Source of the DNA: Pseudomonas crudilactis
GTDB lineage: Bacteria > Pseudomonadota > Gammaproteobacteria > Pseudomonadales > Pseudomonadaceae
Assembly (NCBI RefSeq): GCF_013433315.1
Contig: NZ_WXVV01000016.1
Location: forward strand, 102,170 to 166,169
Reading direction: 5' to 3'
DNA length: 64,000 nucleotides
Shown: piece after piece, positions 26,489-35,683 of the stretch
How the letters are laid out: each line of letters starts with the position of its first letter
How positions within the stretch are numbered: position 1 is the first letter of the stretch
Position numbers and translations under genes: made by a program
The notes under the pieces: generated by a model
What the model was told of the DNA's origin: nothing
Databases searched by the model: none
What the model saw: only the letters and a program-made list of their open reading frames with translations

Positions 26489-26620
26489 AGCTCCCTCTCC
26501 CTCCGGGAGAGGGCGGGGGGTGAGGGCAGCGGTTTCGGCCTTTGCTCTGAGATCAAGAGCAAAGGCAAAAGCTACCCCCTCACCCCAGCCCTCTCCCCCA
26601 AGGGGGCGAGGGGGAAAGGG
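26489..26620. repeat. CCCTCACCCCAGCCCTCTCCC-type dispersed repeat with hairpin
   Basis: Inverted words CTCCCTCTCCCTCCGGGAGAG and CCCTCACCCCAGCCCTCTCC flank a perfect 11-bp hairpin, GCCTTTGCTCT / AGAGCAAAGGC (26538-26567). It sits inside the transporter cluster, between the binding-protein and ATPase genes, and probably uncouples their expression. Confidence 0.75.
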
Positions 26621-26644
26621 CGCTCGACCGAGTCGCTCCCGGGC

Positions 26645-27796
26645 TTAGCGGCCGCCCATGATTGCGATGTAGTCCTGGGTCCAGCGGCTATACGGCACAA
26701 ACTTGCCGCCCTCAGCCTGCGGGGTTTTCCAGAAGGCGATCTTGTCGAACTGGTCGAAGCCGTTGGTCTTGCAACCTTCAGCGCCGAGCAATTCGCTCTC
26801 TTTGCACGCCGCCGGCACCGCCGGCAACGAACCAAACCACGCCGCCACATCACCCTGGACTTTCGGTTTCAGCGACCAGTCCATCCACTTGTACGCGCAG
26901 TTCGGGTGCTTGGCCTCGGCGTGCAACATGGTGGTATCAGCCCAACCCGTAGCGCCTTCTTTCGGAATGGTCGAAGCAATCGGCTGCTTCTCGTTCATCA
27001 AACCGTTGACCTGATACGGCCACGCGCTCGACGCCACCACGCCTTCGTTTTTGAAGTCGCTCATCTGCACCGTGGTGTCATGCCAGTAGCGGTGGATCAG
27101 CGGCTGCTGCGCGCGCAACAGGTCGAGCACGGCTTTGTACTGATCTTCGGTGAGTTGGTACGGATCCCTGATGCCCAGTTCAGGCTTGGTCGATTTCAGA
27201 TACAACGCCGCATCGGCGATGTAGATCGGGCCATCATAGGCCTGCACGCGACCCTTGTTCGGCTTGCCATCGGGCAGATCCTGCGCGGTGAACACCACGT
27301 TCCAACTGGTCGGCGCGGTCTTGAACACGTTGGTGTTGTACATCAGCACGTTCGGGCCCCACTGGTACGGGGTGCCGTAAGTCTGGTTGTTGACCACGTA
27401 CCACGGCGCGTCTTTGAGGCGCGGGTCGAGGGTGTTCCAGTTCGGGATCAACGCGGTGTTGATCGGTTGCACCCGTTTGCCGACGATCAATCGTAGCGAC
27501 GCATCGCCGGATGCAGTAACCAGGTCATAACCGCCCTTGGCCATCAGGCTGACCATTTCGTCCGAGGTCGCAGCGGTCTTCACATTGACCTTGCAGCCGG
27601 TTTCTTTTTCGAAACCGCTCACCCAGTCGTAGGCCTTGTCGCTCTCGCCACGTTCGATGTAACCCGGCCACGCAACGATATCCAGCTGACCTTCGCCAGT
27701 ACCGACAGTCTTCAGCGGCTCGGCCGCTTGCAGGCTGGCACTGGCCAGCAGGGCCGTGGTGATTGCACTGAGCAGTGCGGTCTTGTGCACGAACAT
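26645..27796 (-). CDS. ydcS: ABC transporter substrate-binding protein (YdcS/PotD-like)
   Basis: The 383-residue protein has a Sec signal peptide (MFVHKTALLSAITTALLASASLQAA) and the PotD-like fold: GQLDIVAWPGYIERG, FEKETGCKVNVK, YDLVTASGDASLRL, and a C-terminal KIAFWKTPQAEGG. E. coli YdcS has nearly the same length and a reported secondary poly-hydroxybutyrate synthase activity. It delivers its ligand, probably a polyamine or related amine, to the permease. GAAGAAGAGGG lies upstream of the ATG. Confidence 0.87.
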   Translation of the reverse strand: MFVHKTALLSAITTALLASASLQAAEPLKTVGTGEGQLDIVAWPGYIERGESDKAYDWVSGFEKETGCKVNVKTAATSDEMVSLMAKGGYDLVTASGDASLRLIVGKRVQPINTALIPNWNTLDPRLKDAPWYVVNNQTYGTPYQWGPNVLMYNTNVFKTAPTSWNVVFTAQDLPDGKPNKGRVQAYDGPIYIADAALYLKSTKPELGIRDPYQLTEDQYKAVLDLLRAQQPLIHRYWHDTTVQMSDFKNEGVVASSAWPYQVNGLMNEKQPIASTIPKEGATGWADTTMLHAEAKHPNCAYKWMDWSLKPKVQGDVAAWFGSLPAVPAACKESELLGAEGCKTNGFDQFDKIAFWKTPQAEGGKFVPYSRWTQDYIAIMGGR

Positions 27797-27879
27797 GGTT
27801 GAACCCTCTTCTTCAAATTATGGTCGGGGCAGTTGTGAACGCGGTGCAGCATGCCGTTGGCGGCTTGTTATTAGCGTAG

Positions 27880-29367
27880 TCAGAGATGCTGGCCGTGGCG
27901 GGCCATGATGTGCCGCACCACGCTGTAGTCCTGAAGCGAATCACTGGATAGGTCTTTGCCGTAACCCGAGCGTTTCAGCCCGCCATGGGGCATTTCGCTG
28001 ACCAGCATGAAGTGGCTGTTGATCCACGTGCAGCCGTACTGCAAGCGCGCGGCAACCTGCATAGCCTTGTCCAGATTCTGCGTCCACACCGACGAGGCGA
28101 GGCCATATTCGGAGTCGTTGGCCCAGTCGACAGCCTGCGCGAGTTCGTCGAAACGGGTCACCGTGACCACCGGGCCGAACACTTCGCGCTGGACGATTTC
28201 GTCGCTCTGTTTGCAACCGGCGAGCAGCGTCGGTTGATAGTAGAAACCGGCGCCGGAATGCACCGCTGCACCGGTCACGCGTTCAATGTGCGGCTGACCG
28301 AGGGCGCGTTCGACGAAACTGGCGACGCGGTCACGTTGACGGGTGCTGATCAGCGGGCCAATCTCATTGTCTGCATCACGTTTGCCGGCGAAGCGCAGGC
28401 TGCTGACGGCGGCGCCGAGTTCGGCGACCAATTTGTCGTGAATCCCGGCCTGCGCGTAGATCCGACAGGCAGCGGTGCAGTCCTGCCCGGCGTTGTAGTA
28501 ACCGTAAGTGCGCACGCCATCGACCACGGCCTGGATGTCGGCGTCGTTGCAGACGATCACCGGGGCTTTGCCGCCGAGTTCGAGGTGCGTGCGTTTCAGG
28601 GTTTTCGCGGCGGCCTGGAGGATTTTCTGCCCGGTGACGATATCGCCGGTCAGCGAGACCATGCGCACTTTCCCGTGGCCGACCAAATGGCTGCCGACGC
28701 CTTCGCCGCCGCCGCAGATGATGTTGATCACCCCGCGCGGGAGGATTTCGGCCAGCGCTGGCGCCAGTGCGAGGATCGACAGCGGCGTGTGTTCGGAGGG
28801 TTTGAACACCAGCGTGTTGCCGGCGGCGAGGGCCGGAGCGATTTTCCACGCGGCCATCATGATCGGGTAATTCCACGGCGCAATCGAGGCGACCACGCCA
28901 ATCGGATCGCGCCGGACCATGCTGGTGTAGCCCGGCAGGTATTCGCCGCTGAGTTGACCGGTCTGGCAACGCACGGCGCCGGCGAAGAAACGGAAGACAT
29001 CGACGGTCGCCGTCAGATCGTCCTGACGCGCCAGGTGCAACGGCTTGCCGCAGTTCAGCGATTCGAGGCGGGCGAGGTGGTCGGCGTGTTTTTCGACGGC
29101 GTTGGCGATCTCGAGCAGCAGGTTGGAACGTTGCTGCGGCGTGGTGCGCGACCATTCGGCGAAAGCGCGGTGGGCGGCGAGGATCGCGGCTTCGACTTGC
29201 TCAGTGCTGGCCTCGGCGATGTGCGTGAGGATTTCACCGGTGGCCGGGTTGAGAATCGGCTCGACGAAACCTTCCCCGGCGACCAATTCGCCGTCGATCA
29301 ACAACGCGGTACACATCGGGGTCTGCGCGCCAGCCATTTTCCGCGTTCTCTTTTCTTGTGTGGCCAT
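27880..29367 (-). CDS. Second PatD-like aldehyde dehydrogenase
   Basis: The 495-residue enzyme is a clear paralog of the dehydrogenase at 21986. Long stretches align, including AAWKIAPALAAGNT, HLELGGKAPVIV, the catalytic NAGQDCTAACR and SHFMLVSEMPHGG. An N-terminal extension of about 20 residues precedes the shared start. GGGAG lies 6 bases before the ATG. It probably oxidises an omega-amino aldehyde different from, or overlapping with, that of PatD. It is the first structural gene after the LysR regulator. Confidence 0.85.
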   Translation of the reverse strand: MATQEKRTRKMAGAQTPMCTALLIDGELVAGEGFVEPILNPATGEILTHIAEASTEQVEAAILAAHRAFAEWSRTTPQQRSNLLLEIANAVEKHADHLARLESLNCGKPLHLARQDDLTATVDVFRFFAGAVRCQTGQLSGEYLPGYTSMVRRDPIGVVASIAPWNYPIMMAAWKIAPALAAGNTLVFKPSEHTPLSILALAPALAEILPRGVINIICGGGEGVGSHLVGHGKVRMVSLTGDIVTGQKILQAAAKTLKRTHLELGGKAPVIVCNDADIQAVVDGVRTYGYYNAGQDCTAACRIYAQAGIHDKLVAELGAAVSSLRFAGKRDADNEIGPLISTRQRDRVASFVERALGQPHIERVTGAAVHSGAGFYYQPTLLAGCKQSDEIVQREVFGPVVTVTRFDELAQAVDWANDSEYGLASSVWTQNLDKAMQVAARLQYGCTWINSHFMLVSEMPHGGLKRSGYGKDLSSDSLQDYSVVRHIMARHGQHL

Positions 29368-29409
29368 TGTTGCTCCCTGATATCGGGAGCCGACCGTCTT
29401 ATAGATGCA

Positions 29410-29424
29410 GCAAGACTAGTGCGC
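29410..29424 (-). promoter_or_regulatory. Candidate sigma-54 promoter before the aldehyde dehydrogenase gene
   Basis: On the minus strand GCGCAC-N5-TTGC fits TGGCAC-N5-TTGC except for the first G of the GG pair and the initial T. The predicted start would leave about a 30-base leader before the ATG at 29367. No activator of the EBP class lies in the window, so this is tentative. Confidence 0.3.
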
Positions 29425-29468
29425 GGCTCCGAGGTCGACAAATTCTAAATACTGAAGGCAGCATTCGA

Positions 29469-30383
29469 TTAAATAGATGGCTTGCGCCCGCCGTGGGGTT
29501 GTTCGCGGGCCACGGTCAGGAATGGGTCGACGAGAGCAGGGCGCGCGGTGCCACGGCGCCAGGCCAGACCGACGTCGAGGGTCTGGTTGAGGTCGGCAAT
29601 TGGCCGCGCTTCGATGATGTCGCCCTCCAGTGACCACGGGCGATAAGTCATGTCCGGCTGAATCGACACGCCCAAACCGGCGGCGACCAGACTTCGCACC
29701 GCTTCGGTCGAGGCGGTTCTGAGGGTGATCTTCGGTTGCAGACCAGCGCCCCGCCACAGGCGTTGGGCGTTGCGATCCATTTCATCGACGTTGAGCTGAA
29801 TCAGCGGCTCGCGAGCGACGTCAGCGAGGTTGATGCTGTCGTGTTCCAGCAGGGGATGTTGGGCCGGCAGCCACAAACGGTGCGGTGAATGGGTCAGTAC
29901 TTCAGTCTGCAACGCGTGGCGGTCTTCGAGGTTGGAGAGGATCAATACGCCGACATCGATCTCGCCGCTGACCAGCAAATGCTCAATGTACGGGCGCTCG
30001 TCTTCCATTACGCGGATCTCGACATTGGGATACGCGCGCTGAAAACGGGTAAGCAGATCCGCCAGGTAGTAACCGGCAACCAGACTGGTCACACCGACGA
30101 TCAACTGCCCGGCGACCTGATCGGTGCTTTGCTGAAGGCTACGTTTGGCGTTATCCACAGTCGCCAGAATCAGGTGCGCCTGGCGTAGGAATTGATGACC
30201 TTGGTGTGTCAGCGTCATGCCCTTGGCGTGGCGGCTGAACAGGCTGACACCGATTTCTTCTTCCAGTTGCTGGATCGCCAGGGTCAGGGTCGATTGGGAA
30301 ATGAATGCGGTTTGCGCGGCGGCGGAGATCGAGCCGGTCTCGGCCACGGCGATGAAATGACGGATCTGACGCAGGGTCATCAT
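29469..30383 (-). CDS. LysR-family transcriptional regulator
   Basis: The 304-residue protein has the N-terminal LysR winged helix (MTLRQIRHFIAVAETGSISAAAQTAFISQSTLTLAIQQLEEEIGV pattern, residues 2-46) and a C-terminal effector-binding domain of the periplasmic-binding type II fold. The start at 30383 (ATGATG) is chosen because it places the helix-turn-helix at the N terminus. It lies just upstream of, and in the same direction as, the dehydrogenase/transporter block it probably regulates. Confidence 0.85.
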   Translation of the reverse strand: MMTLRQIRHFIAVAETGSISAAAQTAFISQSTLTLAIQQLEEEIGVSLFSRHAKGMTLTHQGHQFLRQAHLILATVDNAKRSLQQSTDQVAGQLIVGVTSLVAGYYLADLLTRFQRAYPNVEIRVMEDERPYIEHLLVSGEIDVGVLILSNLEDRHALQTEVLTHSPHRLWLPAQHPLLEHDSINLADVAREPLIQLNVDEMDRNAQRLWRGAGLQPKITLRTASTEAVRSLVAAGLGVSIQPDMTYRPWSLEGDIIEARPIADLNQTLDVGLAWRRGTARPALVDPFLTVAREQPHGGRKPSI

Positions 30384-30561
30384 GAGAAGGGCTACCCAGT
30401 GGGCGGTTTTTATAGATTGGCCTGAGTGTATATCTATTTTCACGAACGGCTTGGGCGTACTGAGCAACATCTGGAAGCACACTCGCAAGCAGGGCAGGGG
30501 CACTTTCGAACTAGGCTGGAGGCCTTATAGATCCGGATAACCCCTGTTTTGGAGGCGGAAC

Positions 30562-31284
30562 ATGAACACCCGTGGATTGCTCGATCAACTACTCAAGTCC
30601 GGCCAGGATCTGTTGCAGAACAAGGCCGGTGGTTCGCAGAACAAATCGGCCAGCGGTGGCTTGGGCGGTTTGCTCAGCGGCGCTTCAGGCTCCGGTGGCC
30701 TTGGCGGTTTGCTCTCAGGCGCAGGTGGTGGCGCATTGGCGGCCGGCGCGATGGGCTTGTTGCTCGGTAACAAGAAAGTGCGCAAGGTCGGCGGTAAAGT
30801 CGCGATCTACGGTGGCCTCGCTGCGCTGGGTGTGCTGGCTTACAAAGCCTACGGCAACTACAACGCGCAAAAAGGCACCGCCCCACAAAGTGAACCGCAG
30901 ACCCTCGATCGTTTGCCACCGGCGCAGGCCGAACAGCACAGCCAGGCCATTCTCAAGGCGCTGGTCGCTGCCGCGAAGGCCGACGGCCACATCGATGACC
31001 GCGAACGCCAACTGATCGAAGGCGAATTCACCAAGCTCGACAACGATCAGGAGCTACAGCACTGGCTGCACGCCGAGCTCAACAAACCCCTGGACCCGAC
31101 CGATGTCGCCCGCGCCGCGAGCACACCGGAGATGGCGGCAGAGATGTACATTGCCAGCGTGATGCTCGTGGATGAGGAGAACTTCATGGAGAAGAGCTAT
31201 CTGGATGAACTGGCGCGGCAGTTGAAGCTGGAGCCGGGGTTGAAGGTGGAACTGGAGAAGCAGGTGCGCATCGCATCGGCGTAA
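30562..31284 (+). CDS. DUF533 / TerB-like protein (YebE family)
   Basis: The 240-residue protein has a Gly/Ser-rich N-terminal part with repeated GGLGGLLSGA, a hydrophobic glycine-rich stretch (about 55-95) likely to insert in the inner membrane, and a helical TerB-like domain (about 130-240) with the acidic signature AAKADGHIDDRERQLIE. This matches the YebE family of inner-membrane proteins of unknown function. A REP doublet follows. Confidence 0.82.
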   Translation: MNTRGLLDQLLKSGQDLLQNKAGGSQNKSASGGLGGLLSGASGSGGLGGLLSGAGGGALAAGAMGLLLGNKKVRKVGGKVAIYGGLAALGVLAYKAYGNYNAQKGTAPQSEPQTLDRLPPAQAEQHSQAILKALVAAAKADGHIDDRERQLIEGEFTKLDNDQELQHWLHAELNKPLDPTDVARAASTPEMAAEMYIASVMLVDEENFMEKSYLDELARQLKLEPGLKVELEKQVRIASA

Positions 31285-31297
31285 ACCCGGCTGATCC

Positions 31298-31366
31298 CCT
31301 TCGCGAGCAAGCTCGCTCCCACAGGGTATTGCGTTCCAATGTGAGAGCGAGCTTGCTCGCGAAGGC
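31298..31366. repeat. REP doublet (REPIN)
   Basis: Two inverted CGCGAGCAAGCTCGC copies with only about 20 bases between them lie upstream of the wsp operon. Confidence 0.85.
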
Positions 31367-31540
31367 ATTTTCCGGCCACAGCGACGGCACTGACCATTCC
31401 ATCGTCCCTTTTTGCCATTACCCCACTGGCACGCCCACCCGCAATTGTCGGACAGTCCCACCCCAGAGCCTTCCCGCCAACCCCGCCGGACAGGCACGAG
31501 GGTCAAAAGCGTCTTATAAATGAAACAGCGCCCTCGGCTA

Positions 31541-31569
31541 TACTCCCCGCATTTCGATCAGGCACGAGG
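31541..31569 (+). promoter_or_regulatory. wspA: Possible -10 element and ribosome site of wspA
   Basis: TATACT (31541-31546) is a good sigma-70 -10 sequence, but no clear -35 is seen at 17 bases. GAGG (31566-31569) precedes the GTG start at 31577 and decides it over an upstream ATG at 31520. Confidence 0.4.
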
Positions 31570-31576
31570 AATCACT

Positions 31577-33199
31577 GTGAAGAACTGGACGTTGCGCCAA
31601 CGCATTTTGGCGAGCTTTGCGGTGATTATCGCCATCATGTTGCTGATGGTCGTCGTCTCGTATTCGCGACTATTGAAGATCGAGGCCAGTGAAAACAGCG
31701 TGCGCGATGACGCGATTCCCGGCGTCTATTACAGCTCGATGATTCGTGGCGCGTGGGTCGACAGCTATCTGCAGACTCAGGAACTGCTCGGGCTCAAGGA
31801 AGGCGAGGGGATTTCCAGCGAGGACGCGGCAGACTACAAGGCTTTCGAGGCGCGTTTGCAGGAGCAAATGGAGAACTATCGCAAGACCATGGCGACCGAC
31901 GAGGATCGTCTCGAGTTCGCCGCGTTCGAGAAGTACCACGACGCCTACCTCCAGATTCAGGATGCCGTGCTGGACCTGCACAAGCGTAACCTGGAAGCCG
32001 ATGCGGTCAGGATGTTCCACGACAAGCTCACGCCCGCCTGGTATTCCGGGCGTATGAAGCTCAACGACATCATCGGTGAAAACAAGAGAGTCGCCGATGA
32101 GGCCATGAACAATATCGACGAGGCTGTGGCGGCTGCCAAAGTCAGCATGTTCATTTCCCTGTTGGTCGCCGTCCTGGCCGCTGGTTTGTGTGGGCTGTTG
32201 TTGATGCGCGCAATCATGGCGCCGATGAACCGCATCGTGCAGATCCTCGAAACCATGCGCACCGGCGACCTCAGTTCGCGCCTGAACCTCGACCGCAAGG
32301 ATGAATTCGGCGCTGTGGAAACCGGCTTCAACGACATGATGACCGAGCTGACCGCACTGGTGTCCCAGGCACAGCGTTCGTCAGTGCAGGTCACCACCTC
32401 GGTGACCGAGATCGCCGCCACCTCCAAGCAACAGCAAGCCACCGCCACCGAAACCGCTGCGACCACCACCGAAATCGGCGCAACGTCCCGAGAGATCGCC
32501 GCCACCTCGCGCGATCTGGTGCGCACCATGACTGAAGTGTCCACCGCGGCCGATCAGGCCTCGGTGCTCGCCGGCTCCGGCCAGCAAGGCTTGGCGCGCA
32601 TGGAAGACACCATGCACTCGGTGATGGGCGCGGCCGATCTGGTCAATGCCAAACTGGCGATCCTCAATGAGAAGGCCGGCAACATCAACCAGGTGGTGGT
32701 GACCATCGTCAAGGTTGCCGACCAGACCAACCTGTTGTCGCTCAACGCAGCGATCGAAGCCGAGAAGGCCGGTGAATACGGTCGCGGTTTCGCCGTGGTT
32801 GCAACTGAAGTGCGACGGCTGGCGGATCAGACCGCTGTCGCCACTTACGACATCGAACAGATGGTTCGCGAGATTCAGTCGGCGGTGTCGGCGGGTGTGA
32901 TGGGCATGGACAAATTCTCCGAAGAAGTGCGTCGCGGCATGTCTGAAGTGCAGCAGGTCGGCGAACAGCTGTCGCAGATCATCCATCAGGTGCAGGCGCT
33001 GGCGCCACGGGTGCTGATGGTCAACGAAGGTATGCAGGCGCAGGCCACCGGTGCCGAGCAGATCAACCACGCGCTGGTGCAGTTGGGCGACGCCAGCAGC
33101 CAGACCGTCGAATCGTTGCGTCAGGCCAGTTTCGCCATCGACGAACTGAGCCAAGTGGCCGTCGGGCTGCGCAGCGGCGTTTCGCGATTCAAAGTCTGA
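31577..33199 (+). CDS. wspA: Methyl-accepting chemotaxis protein WspA
   Basis: WspA is the membrane receptor of the Wsp surface-sensing pathway. The 540-residue protein has an N-terminal membrane helix (about 12-33), a four-helix-bundle periplasmic domain, a second helix near 190-212, a HAMP domain (MRAIMAPMNRIVQIL), and a long cytoplasmic coiled coil with the highly conserved signalling tip (VADQTNLLSLNAAIEAEKAG). Glu/Gln pairs suited to methylation are present. Its stop overlaps the wspB ATG by one base. Confidence 0.93.
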   Translation: MKNWTLRQRILASFAVIIAIMLLMVVVSYSRLLKIEASENSVRDDAIPGVYYSSMIRGAWVDSYLQTQELLGLKEGEGISSEDAADYKAFEARLQEQMENYRKTMATDEDRLEFAAFEKYHDAYLQIQDAVLDLHKRNLEADAVRMFHDKLTPAWYSGRMKLNDIIGENKRVADEAMNNIDEAVAAAKVSMFISLLVAVLAAGLCGLLLMRAIMAPMNRIVQILETMRTGDLSSRLNLDRKDEFGAVETGFNDMMTELTALVSQAQRSSVQVTTSVTEIAATSKQQQATATETAATTTEIGATSREIAATSRDLVRTMTEVSTAADQASVLAGSGQQGLARMEDTMHSVMGAADLVNAKLAILNEKAGNINQVVVTIVKVADQTNLLSLNAAIEAEKAGEYGRGFAVVATEVRRLADQTAVATYDIEQMVREIQSAVSAGVMGMDKFSEEVRRGMSEVQQVGEQLSQIIHQVQALAPRVLMVNEGMQAQATGAEQINHALVQLGDASSQTVESLRQASFAIDELSQVAVGLRSGVSRFKV

Positions 33200-33735
33200 T
33201 GAGCGAAATCATCGCCAAACGCAGCGCTGCGCAGGTGGCGAAGCCGGCGTTGTTCCTGCTGTTTCGCATCAGCAGCGAGCGTTACGCCCTGCGCGCCACC
33301 GAAGTGGCGGAGGTACTGCCGCGCCTGCCGTTGAAGCCGATTGCGCGCGCGCCGCAGTGGGTCGCCGGGGTGTTTGCCTATCGCGGTGCGGTGGTGCCGG
33401 TGATCGACCTCAGTGCATTGACCTTTGGCCATCCCGCCGAGGCGCGCACCAGTACACGGCTGGTGTTGGTGAATTATCAGCCGGATGAAGCGCAGCCGGC
33501 GCAATGGCTCGGGCTGATTCTCGAACAGGCCACCGACACCCTGCGTTGCCATCCGCACGAGTTTCAGCCTTACGGCCTCGACAACCGCGAGGCGCCATAC
33601 CTCGGCCCTGTTCGCGAAGATGCGCAGGGATTGGTGCAATGGGTGCGGGTCAATGACTTGCTCGATGACGAGGTGCGCGCCTTGCTGTTCCCCGATCGTC
33701 CGCTGAGTCCGGCGCAGCTCGAGGCGCAGACATGA
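33199..33735 (+). CDS. wspB: CheW-like coupling protein WspB
   Basis: This 178-residue CheW-domain protein links the WspA receptor to the WspE kinase. The domain runs over about residues 15-155 with typical segments LFLLFRISSERYALRATEVAEVLP and WVAGVFAYRGAVVPVIDLSAL. ATGA overlap joins it to wspC. Confidence 0.9.
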   Translation: MSEIIAKRSAAQVAKPALFLLFRISSERYALRATEVAEVLPRLPLKPIARAPQWVAGVFAYRGAVVPVIDLSALTFGHPAEARTSTRLVLVNYQPDEAQPAQWLGLILEQATDTLRCHPHEFQPYGLDNREAPYLGPVREDAQGLVQWVRVNDLLDDEVRALLFPDRPLSPAQLEAQT

Positions 33736-35003
33736 GCAGCGATCAGCGTTTTTTCGACTTTCTCAAAGAACGCATCGGCCTTGATGTGACGTCGGTGGGT
33801 CCGGCGATCATTGAGCGGGCCTTGCGGCAGCGTACAACGCTCTCGCAAGCGGCGCATGCCGATGAGTATTGGCAGTTGCTGCAAGGCTCGCGGGATGAGC
33901 AACAGGCGTTGATCGAAGCAGTGATCGTCCCGGAAACGTGGTTTTTCCGTTACCCGGAATCCTTCGCCACGCTGGGCAAACTGGCGCGCAATCGCCTCGC
34001 CGAGCTGAACAACATGCGCGCGCTGCGTATCCTCAGCCTGCCGTGCTCCACCGGCGAAGAACCCTATTCGATTGCCATGGCCTTGCTCGATGCCGGGCTT
34101 AAACCGCACCAGTTCAAGGTCGATGGCATGGACGTCAGTCCGCTGTCGGTGGAGAAGGCGCGGCGCGCGCTGTATGGCAAAAACTCGTTTCGCGGCCAGG
34201 ATCTGGACTTTCGCGAACGGCATTTCACCCCTGAGCAGGACGGCCATCGGGTCAACGAGAACGTACGTGAGCAGGTGCGCTTGCAGGTCGGCAATGTTCT
34301 GAATCCGACGCTTCTGGCCAGTGAGCCGGCGTTCGATTTCGTGTTCTGCCGCAATCTGTTGATCTATTTCGATCAGCCGACGCAAAAACTGGTGTTCGAG
34401 GTGCTCAAGCGCCTGACCCATTTCGATGGCGTGCTGTTTATCGGCCCGGCCGAGGGCAGTCTGCTCGGGCGTTTGGGCATGCGCTCAATCGGTATCCCGC
34501 AATCCTTTGCCTTCAGCCGCCACAGCGACCCGCACCCCGAGCCGCTGCCGACAGCAAAACCGGTCGCGGTGCCGATCAGCCAGCCGCAGCGCAACACACC
34601 GCCAGTGCCGGTGCGCAATCGACCGTTTGCCGTCGTACCGCCGCTGCCGATCGCCAGTAAAAGCGCGAACCCGGACGCGGCGACGTTGCTGGCCAACATC
34701 GCCGCGCTGGCCAACGAGGGTAAAAGTGCCGAAGCGCGCGCCGCGTGTGAACAGTATTTGCGCAGCCACGAACCGGTGGCCCAGGTGTTCTACTGGCTCG
34801 GCTTGCTCAGTGATGTCGCCGGCCTGACCCTCGAAGCCCAGGGATTCTATCGCAAGGCTTTGTACCTCGAACCGCAACACCCCGAAGCGTTGATGCACCT
34901 GGCTGCGCTGCTTCAGGCCCAGGGCGACACGGCGGGTGCCAGACGATTGCAGGAGCGCGCCGCCCGCAGCGGCCGCACCGCTGACAGTGAGCGTAAACGA
35001 TGA
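33732..35003 (+). CDS. wspC: CheR-type methyltransferase with TPR domain, WspC
   Basis: WspC methylates WspA glutamates using S-adenosylmethionine, raising pathway output. The 423-residue protein has the CheR N-terminal helical domain (1-75), the SAM-binding domain with LRILSLPCSTGEEPYSIAMALL (about 97-117) and FDFVFCRNLLIYFD (about 202-215), a proline-rich linker (about 265-300), and C-terminal TPR-like helices (about 310-410). It overlaps both neighbours by four bases. Confidence 0.93.
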   Translation: MSSDQRFFDFLKERIGLDVTSVGPAIIERALRQRTTLSQAAHADEYWQLLQGSRDEQQALIEAVIVPETWFFRYPESFATLGKLARNRLAELNNMRALRILSLPCSTGEEPYSIAMALLDAGLKPHQFKVDGMDVSPLSVEKARRALYGKNSFRGQDLDFRERHFTPEQDGHRVNENVREQVRLQVGNVLNPTLLASEPAFDFVFCRNLLIYFDQPTQKLVFEVLKRLTHFDGVLFIGPAEGSLLGRLGMRSIGIPQSFAFSRHSDPHPEPLPTAKPVAVPISQPQRNTPPVPVRNRPFAVVPPLPIASKSANPDAATLLANIAALANEGKSAEARAACEQYLRSHEPVAQVFYWLGLLSDVAGLTLEAQGFYRKALYLEPQHPEALMHLAALLQAQGDTAGARRLQERAARSGRTADSERKR

Positions 35004-35683
35004 TCCCGTCCGACACCTTGAACGTCACCCACGAAGACGCCCGGGCCATCGATGATTGCTGGAACCGCATCGGCATTCATGGCGACAAGTCCTGCCCGCT
35101 GCTGGAAGAGCATATTCATTGCCGCAATTGCTCGGTGTATTCCGCCGCCGCCACGCGCTTGCTTGACCGTTATGCGTTGCAGCAGGACGAGCGCGACCCG
35201 GTGGCGATCGCTGTGGAAAGCGATGTGAAAACCCGCTCGCTGCTGATGTTCCGGCTCGGCGAAGAATGGCTGGGGCTGGCGACGCGCAGTCTCGTCGAAG
35301 TGGCGCCGCTGCAAGCGATTCACTCGCTGCCGCACCAGCGCTCGCGAGCCTTGCTCGGCGTGGCCAATGTGCGTGGCGCGCTGGTGGCGTGCCTGTCACT
35401 GGTTGAATTGCTCGATCTGGATGGCAACGTCGCGCCGGCCACAGGTGTGCGAATCATGCCGCGCATGTTGATCATTGCTGCCCATGGCGGGCCGGTGGTG
35501 GTGCCGGTGGATGAGGTCGACGGCATTCATGCCATCGACGAGCGCATTCTTGATGCGGCATCGCAGTCCGGCGCGCAAACCAGTGCCAAATACACCCGTG
35601 GTGTTCTGCAATATCGAGGGCGCAGCCTGCGTTGGCTGGATGAAGAACAGCTGCTGTCCGCCGTGACCCGGAGCCTCACATGA
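35000..35683 (+). CDS. wspD: CheW-like coupling protein WspD
   Basis: This is the second CheW-domain adaptor of the Wsp complex, 227 residues. An N-terminal extension of about 75 residues contains a Cys pattern (CPLLEEHIHCRNCSVYS), followed by the CheW domain from LLMFRLGEEWLGLATRSLVEV to the end. ATGA overlaps tie it to wspC and wspE. Confidence 0.9.
   Translation: MIPSDTLNVTHEDARAIDDCWNRIGIHGDKSCPLLEEHIHCRNCSVYSAAATRLLDRYALQQDERDPVAIAVESDVKTRSLLMFRLGEEWLGLATRSLVEVAPLQAIHSLPHQRSRALLGVANVRGALVACLSLVELLDLDGNVAPATGVRIMPRMLIIAAHGGPVVVPVDEVDGIHAIDERILDAASQSGAQTSAKYTRGVLQYRGRSLRWLDEEQLLSAVTRSLT

Noticed and set aside
30504..30561. N-terminal extension of the LysR gene (frame starts at 30503)
   Set aside because: The extension of 40 residues precedes the universal LysR helix-turn-helix start and crosses the likely promoter region.
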